64,000 nucleotides of DNA, taken from the NCBI RefSeq assembly GCF_011759375.1, contig NZ_JAARML010000001.1:62001-126000 (forward strand), given 5' to 3'. The position numbers were made by a program, and so were the translations under genes. This stretch comes from Paraflavitalea devenefica. Lineage in GTDB: Bacteria > Bacteroidota > Bacteroidia > Chitinophagales > Chitinophagaceae. Shown one piece after another: positions 9,505 to 19,214 of this stretch. Every line of letters begins with the position of its first letter. The stretch's first letter is position 1. Below the pieces are notes generated by a model, which was not told the DNA's origin, did not search any database, and saw nothing but the letters and a program-made list of their open reading frames with translations.

Positions 9505-9608
9505 GCTATCCTGTTTTTAGTTGTTGGTATGACTGATTAGTTGCTTTTACTGTTTCATAGTTACGGTCTGTTCTTCCCCGTTGCCTCAATACCTTGTTGC
9601 CTTTATGC

Positions 9609-10718
9609 CTATGTCTTCTTCGGCATTACGGCTTTCGGTTGTGGTTTCTTCACAGGAGCAGGTTTCTTCACAGGTTTCCGGGAGGTTTCATAGGACTGGT
9701 CTTTCACAGGTGAATTTTTCCGGGTTACATTGTTCGTTCGCTTCGGAACAGTCGTCGTCGCAGGTATGGGTGGTTTTTCAGTCGTCGGGTTTTTAGCCGG
9801 TGAGTTATTCACCGAGGTCAGGGCCTCCTGGGCCCGTGCGCTTTGCCTGTTTACAGAATCCGTTAAAGCTGTTTGTGCCGCTGTCATCAGGTTTTGTATG
9901 CTGCGTGCAGCCTGTACAGAATCCACCCTGCTCACATAACCGCCTTTCTTTACGCCTATTACCTGGCGGTCATACTGAACATTTACCCGCTCATATACAT
10001 CCATGCCTGTTTTACTTAACACCATGCGGTAGAACTGGAGCAGGCGCCCAAACTTCTTATCGAAGTCTGTACCATCGCCAAATTCAATCACATGGTTCCC
10101 TACCATGGGTATCATTTCAAACTTTCTATCCGTCACTATATCCGTTTGCGCTATCTGCGCCATCCAGAACGGATTGTGCCCGATAAAAAGGCTTACCTGC
10201 TTGATATGCTGCAGCAATGTGCTATCAGCGCTGCCCACCCGCAGCTTATCTGTCGGGAAACCGGTGAATACCGGTAACCTGGCAGACACTTTTTCCGACA
10301 ACGGCAATCTTTCACAACTGCTGTCAATATAGAAGCTGTTGCCTGTCACTGTAAACAGGCGGGCAATCGGCTCCCGCTCCTCGATCTTCACCTGCAGTAC
10401 CTCGTTGTTATCAAAGAACAATTCAGCATCCCGTATCCACACATTCTTTTTGAGGCGTTCTTCCATGCTGCGCAGGTCAAACCGCTTCAATGACCGGCCC
10501 TTCAGCGCTACAGCGCCATTGCCGGTAAGTATATCCACCACTTCTTTCTTATTCATGAACCATTGCCCCTCGGCATTGGTCATACTGATCTCATATCCTG
10601 CACAGGTTTTGTCCTTCCTGTTCCTGATGGCCGCTACCAGCAATACCACCACGCCGGCCCCTATTATGGACCAGAGGCCGATAAACAACAACTTCCTGAT
10701 ATGACGGTTCACTTTCAT
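9609..10718 (-). CDS. ftsQ: cell division protein FtsQ/DivIB
   Basis: Bitopic division protein (369 aa from the ATG; a GTG at 10739 would add seven residues). It has a basic N-terminus, one transmembrane helix at about residues 8-28, then a periplasmic POTRA-like domain and the FtsQ beta domain. The assignment rests mainly on this topology and its position between murC and ftsA; sequence conservation of FtsQ is weak. The last ~65 residues are a low-complexity tail rich in Pro, Lys and Thr that is absent from E. coli FtsQ (276 aa). Expected to recruit the FtsL/FtsI module. Confidence 0.88.
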   Translation of the reverse strand: MKVNRHIRKLLFIGLWSIIGAGVVVLLVAAIRNRKDKTCAGYEISMTNAEGQWFMNKKEVVDILTGNGAVALKGRSLKRFDLRSMEERLKKNVWIRDAELFFDNNEVLQVKIEEREPIARLFTVTGNSFYIDSSCERLPLSEKVSARLPVFTGFPTDKLRVGSADSTLLQHIKQVSLFIGHNPFWMAQIAQTDIVTDRKFEMIPMVGNHVIEFGDGTDFDKKFGRLLQFYRMVLSKTGMDVYERVNVQYDRQVIGVKKGGYVSRVDSVQAARSIQNLMTAAQTALTDSVNRQSARAQEALTSVNNSPAKNPTTEKPPIPATTTVPKRTNNVTRKNSPVKDQSYETSRKPVKKPAPVKKPQPKAVMPKKT

Positions 10719-10799
10719 TTGTTTCGCCGGTAGCCCCACCCAACGGCCAGAGGACCGTCAGATGGGTACAACAGACCCAGGAATCCCGGGCAATGACTA

Positions 10800-12200
10800 C
10801 TATTTTTGTTCAATGATCTTTTTAATCGGCTGCACCAATGCATCAATATCTCCTGCCCCTGCCGTTATCAGCAACCAGCCGCCACTTTTTCCGCCGTGGT
10901 TCGTGTCCCCACGAACCACCCCTTCCACCCACTTCAATAACTCCTCTTTTTGCAACAATTGCTTGTGCTCATTTTTCATCCGTTGCAGGACCATCTCACT
11001 TGTTACACCTTCCATCGGCAATTCCCTGGCCGGATAAATAGGCAGCAGGATCACCTCATCGGCCATGTCCAGCGTAGCGGCAAACTCATTTGCAAAGTCC
11101 CTTGTCCTGCTGAACAGGTGCGGCTGGAAGACCACCGTACAATGCATATCCGGAAACAGGTTTTTGGCTCCGGTGATCAGCGCCCGCAACTCTTCCGGGT
11201 GATGCGCATAATCATCTACAAACACAATCCCACCTTCAGCAGACTTAACGATGTATTCAAATCTCCGCTTCACACCCCTGAAACCAGCCACCGCTGCTTT
11301 GATCTTATTATCTTCTATGCCCAATTGGTGCGCCACTGTAATGGCTACGATCACATTTTCGATATTATGCAGTCCGCCCATGTTCAGTTCCACATCCTTC
11401 AACTGCCAGTCTTTCATTATCACATCAAACGTGTAGCTCCCGTGTTGCCGGCGGATATTGGCAGCATATACATCCGCCTTTTCATTTTGCAAACTATAGG
11501 TAAGATGGTTACCCGTCCTCAGATCACCCGACCGGGGTAATCCATACTTACTCAGCAACAAACCGCCCGGCTTTACCTTACCCGAGAACTCAATGAACGC
11601 TTCTTCCATCGCTTCCGGCGTTCCATAAATATCGAGGTGATCGGGATCCATGGAAGTGATCACAGCGATATTGGGACTCAGGCGCAGGAAGCTCCGGTCG
11701 TATTCATCCGCTTCCACCACACATACGTTGCGCTCATGGCTCCAGTAGTTGCTGTTATAGTTTACGGCAATGCCTCCGAGGAAAGCATTGCAACCATAAC
11801 CACTGTCCTGCAGCAGGTGGGCCGTCATGGTACTCACTGTTGTTTTGCCATGCGTACCTGCCACGCAGATATTAAAAGAACTATTGGTAATTAACCCCAG
11901 CACTTCACTACGCTTCAGCAGGGTATAATTATTTTGCTGATAATACACCAGCTCCTTGTGCGCTTTAGGTACAGCCGGCGTATATACGATCAACTGTGCA
12001 TCCTTTGGCGCTTTTGACAGGTCTTCTTCATAATGTACCGGTATCCCTTCTTCTTCCAGCTTCCTGGTGAGCGGGGTGGCTGTTTTATCGTACCCGCTTA
12101 CTTCCCGGCCATGAAACTTAAAATACCTCGCCAGCGCACTCATGCCAATCCCACCTATACCGATAAAATAAACCCGCTGAATATCTTTTAATTCGATCAT
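10800..12200 (-). CDS. murC: UDP-N-acetylmuramate--L-alanine ligase MurC
   Basis: Cytoplasmic Mur ligase (466 aa) adding L-Ala to UDP-MurNAc with ATP. The UDP-binding motif GIGGIGM (14-20) and the ATP-binding GTHGKTT (115-121; His is typical of MurC) are present, followed by the central and C-terminal domains with DDYAHHPEE. The ATG at 12200 gives the usual MurC N-terminus MIELKDIQRVYFIGIGG; a TTG at 12209 in the same frame overlaps the murG stop and would add three residues. Translational coupling with murG is likely. Confidence 0.97.
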   Translation of the reverse strand: MIELKDIQRVYFIGIGGIGMSALARYFKFHGREVSGYDKTATPLTRKLEEEGIPVHYEEDLSKAPKDAQLIVYTPAVPKAHKELVYYQQNNYTLLKRSEVLGLITNSSFNICVAGTHGKTTVSTMTAHLLQDSGYGCNAFLGGIAVNYNSNYWSHERNVCVVEADEYDRSFLRLSPNIAVITSMDPDHLDIYGTPEAMEEAFIEFSGKVKPGGLLLSKYGLPRSGDLRTGNHLTYSLQNEKADVYAANIRRQHGSYTFDVIMKDWQLKDVELNMGGLHNIENVIVAITVAHQLGIEDNKIKAAVAGFRGVKRRFEYIVKSAEGGIVFVDDYAHHPEELRALITGAKNLFPDMHCTVVFQPHLFSRTRDFANEFAATLDMADEVILLPIYPARELPMEGVTSEMVLQRMKNEHKQLLQKEELLKWVEGVVRGDTNHGGKSGGWLLITAGAGDIDALVQPIKKIIEQK

Positions 12201-12205
12201 AACAA

Positions 12206-13318
12206 TCAACCTTTCTTATCAACATTCGCACTCACTACCTTTAATATCTCTTTGGCAATCACTTCATCCGCATTCGTTACTGCCAGCTTGCCTATATTCT
12301 CTTTCAGCAGTGCCTGCCGCTGTTCATCCTTCGCCAGTTCAATCACCGTGCTTACCAGTTTTTCTTTTGCTTCGCTGTCCCGCACCATAATACCCGCCTG
12401 CCTATTCACCAGGTGTTGTGCATTCACCGTCTGGTGGTCTTCCGCAGCAAAAGGGAATGGAACCAGCACTACCGGCTTCTTCGCCACACACAGTTCCGCA
12501 ATGGCCATTGCTCCCGAACGGGAGATCACAATATCGGCTGCAGCATAGGCATACTCCATTTGCGTAATAAAACTGTTCACCCAAATATGCTTATTCTCTA
12601 CAGCGCGTTCGGCGGCTTTCTCAGCATAGGGCTTACCCGTTTGCCAGATCAGTTGAATATCATGTTTGGCAAACAGGTCAATCTGTGCGTCCAGCGCTTC
12701 ATTAATACCTTTGGCGCCCAGGCTGCCACCGGTAGCCAGTATGGTTTTCTTAGCCGGGTCCAGTCCAAAGAACTCTATCCCTTTTTCCCGGTTAATGGTA
12801 TTGTTGGCGATCACACTGCGGACGGGATTACCCGTGATCTGCAGCTTATCAGCCGGGAAAAACTTTTCCATCCCATCACCTGCCACAAATACACGGGTGG
12901 CTTTCTTACCCAGCATCATGTTCGATTTGCCGGCAAAGGAATTAGATTCATGGATGAACGTAGGGATACCCCTTGCCTGCGCATACCGCAACACCGGAAA
13001 ACTGGAATAACCACCTACACCTACTACCGCATCCGGCATAAAATCGGTAATGATCTTCCTTACCTGGAAAAAGCTTTTGATCAGTTTAAAAGGCAGACCA
13101 ATATTTTTAAGCAGTGAGCTTCTGTTAAAACCGGCAATATCTATTCCTTCGATGGAATAGCCAGCCTGGGGTACCTTCTCCATCTCCATCTTTCCCTTCG
13201 CTCCCACAAATAAGATGTCAATAAACGGATCATTTTTCTTCAGCGCATTGGCAATGGCAATGGCCGGGAAAATATGCCCGCCGGTCCCTCCTCCTGCTAT
13301 GATGATCTTTTTCTTCAA
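12206..13318 (-). CDS. murG: undecaprenyl-PP-MurNAc-pentapeptide GlcNAc transferase MurG
   Basis: Peripheral inner-membrane glycosyltransferase (370 aa, GT28) converting lipid I to lipid II. The N-terminal glycine-rich motif GGGTGGH (9-15) binds the lipid carrier side. The C-terminal UDP-GlcNAc site contains ITGNPVR, TGGSLGAKGINE and RSGAMAIAELC followed by PFPFAAEDHQTVNA. Between ftsW and murC as in most dcw clusters; the murC start lies 5 bases after its stop. Full length. Confidence 0.97.
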   Translation of the reverse strand: MKKKIIIAGGGTGGHIFPAIAIANALKKNDPFIDILFVGAKGKMEMEKVPQAGYSIEGIDIAGFNRSSLLKNIGLPFKLIKSFFQVRKIITDFMPDAVVGVGGYSSFPVLRYAQARGIPTFIHESNSFAGKSNMMLGKKATRVFVAGDGMEKFFPADKLQITGNPVRSVIANNTINREKGIEFFGLDPAKKTILATGGSLGAKGINEALDAQIDLFAKHDIQLIWQTGKPYAEKAAERAVENKHIWVNSFITQMEYAYAAADIVISRSGAMAIAELCVAKKPVVLVPFPFAAEDHQTVNAQHLVNRQAGIMVRDSEAKEKLVSTVIELAKDEQRQALLKENIGKLAVTNADEVIAKEILKVVSANVDKKG

Positions 13319-13329
13319 TCTATTTTAAA

Positions 13330-13357
13330 TGTTCAATACTCAATGTTCAATGCTCAA
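13330..13357 (-). repeat. four tandem heptamers between murG and ftsW
   Basis: On the minus strand this reads TTGAGCA TTGAACA TTGAGTA TTGAACA: four 7-bp units, or two 14-bp units with one difference. The murG-ftsW gap is only 59 bases and this fills half of it. The same KTGARYW heptamer family occurs at 30155-30203. Confidence 0.75.
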
Positions 13358-13377
13358 GGGGCTGCCTTACTCACTAC

Positions 13378-14643
13378 TCATGCCTTCGCCGCTTCCGCCG
13401 CCGCCTTTCCTTCTGATTGTTCCACATTCCTGGCTACGCTGAGAATAATCCCAATCGAAAGACAGGTAAACAGGAAGGAGCTACCACCCATACTCACCAG
13501 TGGCAGCGTTACACCTGTTACCGGGAACAGGTTCACCGTCACCGCCATATTGATCAAGGCCTGAATCACCAGCGTAAAGCTTAATCCCAATGCCAGGAAA
13601 GCCCCAAACGCATAGGGACATTTCCGGAATACCCGTATGCTCCTCAGCAGGAACAACAGGTAGATCAATATGATAAAGGCCCCTCCTACAATACCATACT
13701 CTTCAATAATAATGGCAAAGATGAAATCAGAATACGGGTGTGGCAGGAAATTCCTCGTTTCACTATTACCCGGGCCTAGTCCCAGCATGCCACCTTTGGC
13801 AATCGCGATCTTAGCCTGGTTTATCTGGTAATTCTCATCTTTATCCGTCTGTTTGCTGTCGTACACAAAATTTTGTACCCGCTTGATCCAGGTAGGCAAA
13901 CGTCCTGCTTCCAGGATGGCGGGCAGGTCTTTTGTCTTTCCTTCTTCTTTATCATAATAGGCAACAGCGATCGTAACGAGCAGCACTACCGGGATGGCCA
14001 GTAATCCGATCGTCATCAGCAGGTGTTTCATACTCGCCCGCCCTATGAACATCAGCAACATACTGGTAGCGCCTACCAGCAAAGCGGTTGACAGGTTGGC
14101 CGGGGCAATCAGTATACAAATAACAACAACCGGCAATATTACCGGCAGAAACCCTTGCTTAAAATCCTTGATCTTATCCTGCTTCTTGCTCAGCAGCCGG
14201 CTCAGGTACATGAACAGGGCCAGCTTGGCAAGGTCGGAGGTTTGGAAAGTAAGGTTAATGATCGGCAGCCTGATCCAGCGGCTGCCTTCATTCAGCCTCA
14301 CCCCGAAAAACAACGTATATATCAGGAGCGGAATGGACAGCAGGAACAATATCCGCGCTACTCTTGAATACAAGGTGTAATTCACCCGGTGCGAAAAATA
14401 GATCACCGCCATGCCCACAATAATGAACATGATCTGTTTGAACAGGTAGATCTCGGTATTACCCCGGTTGTATTTATACGCCAGCAAGCCGGTAGAGCTA
14501 TATACTACCAGCATAGACACCAGCGCCAATACAAGCACAATAGCCCATATTGCTTTATCTCCTTTCGTTCTGCTCAAAAGGCTACCGGGGCTTCTACCAA
14601 TAGAAGCCATCTCATCAAACCGTATATCTTTTGAGTTACTCAT
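13378..14643 (-). CDS. ftsW: SEDS-family peptidoglycan polymerase FtsW
   Basis: Septal peptidoglycan glycosyltransferase (421 aa) acting with FtsI. About ten transmembrane segments are visible after a ~30-residue cytoplasmic N-terminus. SEDS landmarks are the loop GSRWIRLPIINLTFQTSDLA (Gln/Ser/Asp-Leu-Ala in place of the more common FQPSEFAK) and the large extracellular loop GLGPGNSETRNFLPHPYSDF. Two short inserts in loops are present (KTDKDENYQINQAK region). It lies between murD and murG, the position of ftsW in E. coli. Confidence 0.95.
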   Translation of the reverse strand: MSNSKDIRFDEMASIGRSPGSLLSRTKGDKAIWAIVLVLALVSMLVVYSSTGLLAYKYNRGNTEIYLFKQIMFIIVGMAVIYFSHRVNYTLYSRVARILFLLSIPLLIYTLFFGVRLNEGSRWIRLPIINLTFQTSDLAKLALFMYLSRLLSKKQDKIKDFKQGFLPVILPVVVICILIAPANLSTALLVGATSMLLMFIGRASMKHLLMTIGLLAIPVVLLVTIAVAYYDKEEGKTKDLPAILEAGRLPTWIKRVQNFVYDSKQTDKDENYQINQAKIAIAKGGMLGLGPGNSETRNFLPHPYSDFIFAIIIEEYGIVGGAFIILIYLLFLLRSIRVFRKCPYAFGAFLALGLSFTLVIQALINMAVTVNLFPVTGVTLPLVSMGGSSFLFTCLSIGIILSVARNVEQSEGKAAAEAAKA

Positions 14644-14663
14644 TACTACTTATATCTTTCCAC

Positions 14664-16004
14664 TTACAACTCCCGCACCGCCGCCTTGAACTGCTCGCCC
14701 CTGTCTTCATAATTCTTGAACAGGTCGAAGCTGGCGCAGGCAGGGCTCAGCAATACGATATCTCCTTTATTGGCCAGGTGAAAGGCAGCCTGTACCGCTT
14801 CGCGGGCGCTGGAGGTATTCACCATTACCGACACATCATTCTGGAAAGCCTCGTGGATCTTGCGGTTGTCAATACCCATGCACACAATGGCCTTTACCTT
14901 TTCTTTTACCAGCTCCGTGAGCAAAGAATAATCATTCCCCTTATCTACGCCACCCAATATCAGGATGGTAGGTTTTTCCATGCTTTCCAGCGCATACCAG
15001 GTGCTGTTCACATTGGTAGCCTTGCTATCATTAATAAACTGCACCCCCCGCACTGTAGACACCGGTTCCATCCGGTGCTCCAGGCTTTCAAACGTCTGTA
15101 CTGCGTCACGGATCTTCTCCTTGCGGATACCGATCATGGCGCCGGCAATACCTGCAGCCATAGTGTTATATTGATTGTGTTTCCCTTTCAGGGCAAAATC
15201 ATAAATACTCATTTGGATCTTCTCATCACCTGCTGCGACCGTCATTTTCCCATTTTGAATAAAAGCGCCGCGGTTAATTTCTCTGCTCATAGTGAATGGT
15301 AGTAGGTTAGATTTGATAGTAAAGTGCCCCAGGTTCTGCATGGTCACAGGGTCATCCTCACAATAAATAAAAAAGTCCTTTTCTGTTTGATTCTCTGTGA
15401 TCCGGAACTTACTGTTGATGTAATTCCGGAACTGGTAATCATAGCGATCCAAATGATCTTCGGTGATATTGGTCAGTATAGCAATGTCTGGTCTGAACGT
15501 CTGTATATCGTCTAATTGAAAACTGCTGATCTCTGCTACGTACAAGGGTTTAGGGTCAACCGCTACCTGTTTCGCAAAAGAATAACCTATATTACCTACC
15601 AGCGCCGCATCCAGGCCACCCGTTTTACAGATATGGTATACCAGCGCCGTAGTGGTGGTTTTACCATTGCTGCCTGTAATACCAATGATCTTACTATCGC
15701 CTTTGTGCCGGTAGGCCAGCTCTATCTCACTGATCACAGGGATACCCTGTGCCCGTATCTTTTTAACCAGTTCATTCTTATCTGGTATGCCCGGGCTCTT
15801 CATCACTTCATCGGCATTCAGTATCAGCGCCTCGGTATGCTGCCCGGCTTCATAAGGAATATCATGGGCTTCCAACTCTTCCCGGTAATTGTCTTTAATG
15901 GCCTTACCGTCTGATACAAAAACATCATAGCCCTGCTGCCTGCCCAGTATGGCTGCACCTACTCCACTTTCGCCTGCTCCCAGTATTACCAAACGTTTGC
16001 TCAT
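14664..16004 (-). CDS. murD: UDP-N-acetylmuramoylalanine--D-glutamate ligase MurD
   Basis: Mur ligase (446 aa) adding D-Glu to UDP-MurNAc-L-Ala in the cytoplasm. N-terminal nucleotide motif GAGESGVG (9-16), ATP-binding GSNGKTT (111-117), and the central-domain NITEDHLDRYD. The C-terminal domain contains NDSKATN and SPACASFDLFKNYEDRGEQF, which is characteristic of MurD. The gene follows mraY after a 251-base gap in which I see no gene, only two copies of AGTACTTAC 51 bases apart (16156 and 16207). That gap may hold a secondary promoter. Confidence 0.97.
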   Translation of the reverse strand: MSKRLVILGAGESGVGAAILGRQQGYDVFVSDGKAIKDNYREELEAHDIPYEAGQHTEALILNADEVMKSPGIPDKNELVKKIRAQGIPVISEIELAYRHKGDSKIIGITGSNGKTTTTALVYHICKTGGLDAALVGNIGYSFAKQVAVDPKPLYVAEISSFQLDDIQTFRPDIAILTNITEDHLDRYDYQFRNYINSKFRITENQTEKDFFIYCEDDPVTMQNLGHFTIKSNLLPFTMSREINRGAFIQNGKMTVAAGDEKIQMSIYDFALKGKHNQYNTMAAGIAGAMIGIRKEKIRDAVQTFESLEHRMEPVSTVRGVQFINDSKATNVNSTWYALESMEKPTILILGGVDKGNDYSLLTELVKEKVKAIVCMGIDNRKIHEAFQNDVSVMVNTSSAREAVQAAFHLANKGDIVLLSPACASFDLFKNYEDRGEQFKAAVREL

Positions 16005-16255
16005 GTATAGCCAAAGTCATTTAACTGATCTGCTGCCGGATACAGTTCCCGGACAGTTCATGGAATTGTCTACGAATCGGATTAAGGGGGTTCTTCGGTA
16101 GTTTGAACTTTTTTCCAACTACTCTACTATGTTGGTTTTTCGTAAGAGGAACTTTAGTACTTACTTCTCCAATGCTTTTTTTCGCCGGTATGACGGTAAG
16201 GCGTGAAGTACTTACAACTTTTCTTTCCGTCTTCCCGCCTTTCCGGCAATAGCTT

Positions 16256-17533
16256 TTACCGGATCTTTAAGGTTACGATCGCAAACACGATACACAAGAT
16301 GGTCACGATCCAAAACCTGGTTACAATCTTCGCTTCATGGTATCCCAGCTTCTGGTAGTGGTGGTGCAAAGGACTCATCAGGAATATCCTTCGCCCCTCT
16401 CCATATTTCTTTTTCGTGTATTTAAAATAACTTACCTGCAATGTCACACTCAATACCTCCACCAGGAATACGCCGCAGAAAATGGGTATCAGCAATTCCT
16501 TGCGCACAATGATGGCCAGGGCTGCTATGATACCGCCCAGCGTCAGACTACCGGTATCGCCCATAAACACCTGGGCCGGATAAGCATTGTACCACAGGAA
16601 TCCCACACAGGCCCCGATCAGTGCGCCGATGAAGATGGACAACTCACCGAGGTTGGGGATGTACATGATATTCAGGTATTCCGCAAACCGCAGGTTACCA
16701 CTGGCATAGGCAAATATGCCCAGACATGCTCCAATGATAGCGCTCACACCACCCGCCAGCCCATCTATCCCATCTGTAATATTGGCGCCATTTGAAACTG
16801 CCACGATGATAAAAATAACCACGATGATATATAACACCCAGGTCAGCCCTCTCACCGCTTCCGGCAATAACTTGGCATAATTGAACTCATGCCCTTTTAC
16901 AAAAGGAATGGTAGTGATCGGCTCATTCGCTTCCACGAAATATTTTGTCTTGCCGTCAAATGTTTTTTTGATGATAATGCTATCGTCAGCCTTTACTTCG
17001 CCGGTATATTCCCTCCATGCCTTGGTATTGTCGTTAAACATCAATACCGTTCCTACTACAATACCCAGTACCACCTGTCCTAATACCTTAAACCATCCCG
17101 CCAGTCCGTCCTTATCTCCTTTCTTATAAGGTATTCCTTGTTGCTGGGCAATCCTCTTTGCACGCAGCTTGAGGTAATCATCAATAAAACCAACAATACC
17201 CATCCAAACAGTGGTAAAGATCATGACCCGTATATAGGCTTTACTCAGGTCGGCCAGTAACAAAGTAGGCACCAGTATAGCCAGGATAATGATCAACCCA
17301 CCCATCGTAGGCGTTCCTTTCTTCTGCTGTTCGCCTGCCAGTCCCAGGTCACGCACCGTTTCACCCACCTGCCTTTTACGCAGGTAATTGATCAGCTTCT
17401 TACCAAACACAGCCGAAATAACCAGCGACAAGATGACCGCTATCAATACCCTGGATGTAATGAACTGAAACAGCGCACTACCCGGGAATTTCACACCCAT
17501 GTCTTTAAACCAGTCAAATAAAGAATACAGCAT
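16256..17533 (-). CDS. mraY: phospho-MurNAc-pentapeptide transferase MraY
   Basis: Inner-membrane enzyme (425 aa) that transfers phospho-MurNAc-pentapeptide to undecaprenyl phosphate, giving lipid I. Conserved sites: GTPTMGG (73-79), the DDY pair at 118-120, NITDGIDGLAGG (251-262) and MSPLHHHYQKLG near the C-terminus. E. coli MraY has 360 aa; the extra length here is a hydrophilic insertion at about 170-225 between transmembrane segments, seen in other Bacteroidota. Ten or so membrane helices. murF, which usually precedes mraY in proteobacterial clusters, is missing. Confidence 0.97.
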   Translation of the reverse strand: MLYSLFDWFKDMGVKFPGSALFQFITSRVLIAVILSLVISAVFGKKLINYLRKRQVGETVRDLGLAGEQQKKGTPTMGGLIIILAILVPTLLLADLSKAYIRVMIFTTVWMGIVGFIDDYLKLRAKRIAQQQGIPYKKGDKDGLAGWFKVLGQVVLGIVVGTVLMFNDNTKAWREYTGEVKADDSIIIKKTFDGKTKYFVEANEPITTIPFVKGHEFNYAKLLPEAVRGLTWVLYIIVVIFIIVAVSNGANITDGIDGLAGGVSAIIGACLGIFAYASGNLRFAEYLNIMYIPNLGELSIFIGALIGACVGFLWYNAYPAQVFMGDTGSLTLGGIIAALAIIVRKELLIPIFCGVFLVEVLSVTLQVSYFKYTKKKYGEGRRIFLMSPLHHHYQKLGYHEAKIVTRFWIVTILCIVFAIVTLKIR

Positions 17534-17547
17534 GTTGGTTTGTTTGA

Positions 17548-17674
17548 CTAAGAGTTAAAGAGCAGAAAAAGAGAGAGGTAAGCTACTTTCTTCAGGGTTT
17601 CCGTGGTCTTTTTCTTTGTCTTCAATCTCTTCTTTTGTTGTTTCCTGTTCTCTTCTGCTCTTTTTTACTCTTAG
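17548..17674. repeat. long-spaced inverted repeat in the murE-mraY gap
   Basis: CTAAGAGT..AGAGCAGAA at 17548-17567 pairs with TTCTGCTCT..ACTCTTAG at 17653-17674: two uninterrupted stem blocks of 8 and 9 bp separated by a small asymmetric internal loop, with about 85 bases between the arms. The loop is purine-rich then pyrimidine-rich, so further pairing is possible. It fills the 165-base murE-mraY spacer. Confidence 0.65.
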
Positions 17675-17698
17675 CTTATAGGGAACCGTCCGTGATAA

Positions 17699-19165
17699 TT
17701 ATTTTTCGTACAACTTAAACATCTCTGCCAGCACCTGCTTGTCATCAAAAGGGGATTTCACGCCCTTGATCTCCTGGTACTTCTCATGGCCCTTGCCTGC
17801 GATGAGTACAATATCATCCGGCTTAGCCAGGCTTACCGCCGTTTTGATCGCTTCCTTCCTGTCTACAATGGCGATGTATTTTCTTTTGGCCGCTGTATTC
17901 AACCCCGTTTCCATATCCCGGAGTATCTGTTCCGGATCTTCACTGCGGGGGTTATCGGAGGTAAAGATCACCCGGTCGCTATGCTCGCAGGCTGCTTCTC
18001 CCATCACCGGCCGCTTTGTCTTGTCGCGGTCTCCCCCACATCCTACTACGGTAATGATCTGCTCATGTCCTTTCCGCAGTCCTTTGATCGTGGCCAGCAC
18101 ATTCAGCAGGGCATCGGGGGTATGGGCATAATCCACAATACCGATCACTTTATCTTTTGCCGAAACGATGTAATCAAACCTTCCTTCAGCGCCCGTCAGT
18201 TCACTCAGTACCCGCAACACTTCAAACTTGTCTTCCCCCAGGCAAATGGCCGCGCCATATACTGCCAGCAGGTTGTAAGCATTGAACTCACCGATCAGGC
18301 GGAAATGCACTTCCTGGTCATTGATCGTCATTACCAGTCCCATCAATCCATTCTCCAGTATCTTCCCCTTGAACTCTGCCATCGTACGCAGGCTATAGTA
18401 ATACTTGTGCGCCTGTGTATTCTGCAGCATCACCGGTCCTCTTTTGTCATCTAAGTTGGAGATGGCATAGGCATCTGAAGACAAGGAGTCAAAAAAGGAC
18501 TTTTTTACCCGTATATATTCATCAAAGGTCTTGTGGTAATCCAGGTGATCGTGCGTAATGTTGCTGAACAGGGCCACCACGTATTTCAATCCGGCCACCC
18601 GTTGCTGATGTAAGGCATGCGAGCTGGTTTCCATGAATACATGGGTGCAGCCGGCATCTACCATCTGTTTCAGCAAGGCATTCAGGTTGATGGCATCGGG
18701 CGTGGTATGCGTAGCGGGCACAATCTCGTTGCCAATATGATTTTCCACGGTGCTCAGCAAGCCACACTTATACCCCAATCCGGTAAACAGTTTGAACAAC
18801 AACGTAGCGATAGTGGTCTTGCCATTGGTGCCGGTAACTCCTACCAGTTTTACCTTTTCAGATGGCTGGCCATAAAAATTATGCGCCATATAACCGGCAG
18901 CAGCGCCACTGTTTTCCACCTGCACATAGGTAACGCCTTCCTTTAAAGAAGGGGGCATCACTTCACACACAACAGCCACCGCTCCTTTCTCCACCACACT
19001 ATCAATAAACTGGTGTCCGTCGGCCGCCACCCCTTTGATCGCTATAAACGCATCTCCCTTGCCCACTTTACGGGAGTCTATATGCAGGGCATTCACGGAT
19101 ACAGAAAGGTCTCCATGTACCGAGCGTATCCTTACCTTATACAATATATCCTGTAAAACTGCCAT
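17699..19165 (-). CDS. murE: UDP-MurNAc-tripeptide synthetase MurE (meso-DAP type)
   Basis: Mur ligase (488 aa) adding the third amino acid to UDP-MurNAc-L-Ala-D-Glu. ATP-binding GTNGKTT at 112-118, central-domain NITHDHLDYH, and the specificity motif DNPR at 404-407. DNPR indicates meso-diaminopimelate, as expected for Bacteroidota; lysine-adding enzymes carry a different tetrapeptide. The C-terminal region has AGKGHEKYQEIKG. ftsI lies upstream with a 49-base gap and mraY downstream. Confidence 0.97.
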   Translation of the reverse strand: MAVLQDILYKVRIRSVHGDLSVSVNALHIDSRKVGKGDAFIAIKGVAADGHQFIDSVVEKGAVAVVCEVMPPSLKEGVTYVQVENSGAAAGYMAHNFYGQPSEKVKLVGVTGTNGKTTIATLLFKLFTGLGYKCGLLSTVENHIGNEIVPATHTTPDAINLNALLKQMVDAGCTHVFMETSSHALHQQRVAGLKYVVALFSNITHDHLDYHKTFDEYIRVKKSFFDSLSSDAYAISNLDDKRGPVMLQNTQAHKYYYSLRTMAEFKGKILENGLMGLVMTINDQEVHFRLIGEFNAYNLLAVYGAAICLGEDKFEVLRVLSELTGAEGRFDYIVSAKDKVIGIVDYAHTPDALLNVLATIKGLRKGHEQIITVVGCGGDRDKTKRPVMGEAACEHSDRVIFTSDNPRSEDPEQILRDMETGLNTAAKRKYIAIVDRKEAIKTAVSLAKPDDIVLIAGKGHEKYQEIKGVKSPFDDKQVLAEMFKLYEK

Positions 19166-19214
19166 ATAGCTTTATACCCTGTGTTCAAAAGGGTGCGATC
19201 AACACTGTTTATGA

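Noticed and set aside
16156..16215. Two AGTACTTAC copies in the mraY-murD gap as an operator pair
   Set aside because: Short 9-mers 51 bases apart with no symmetry; could be chance, so only mentioned under murD.
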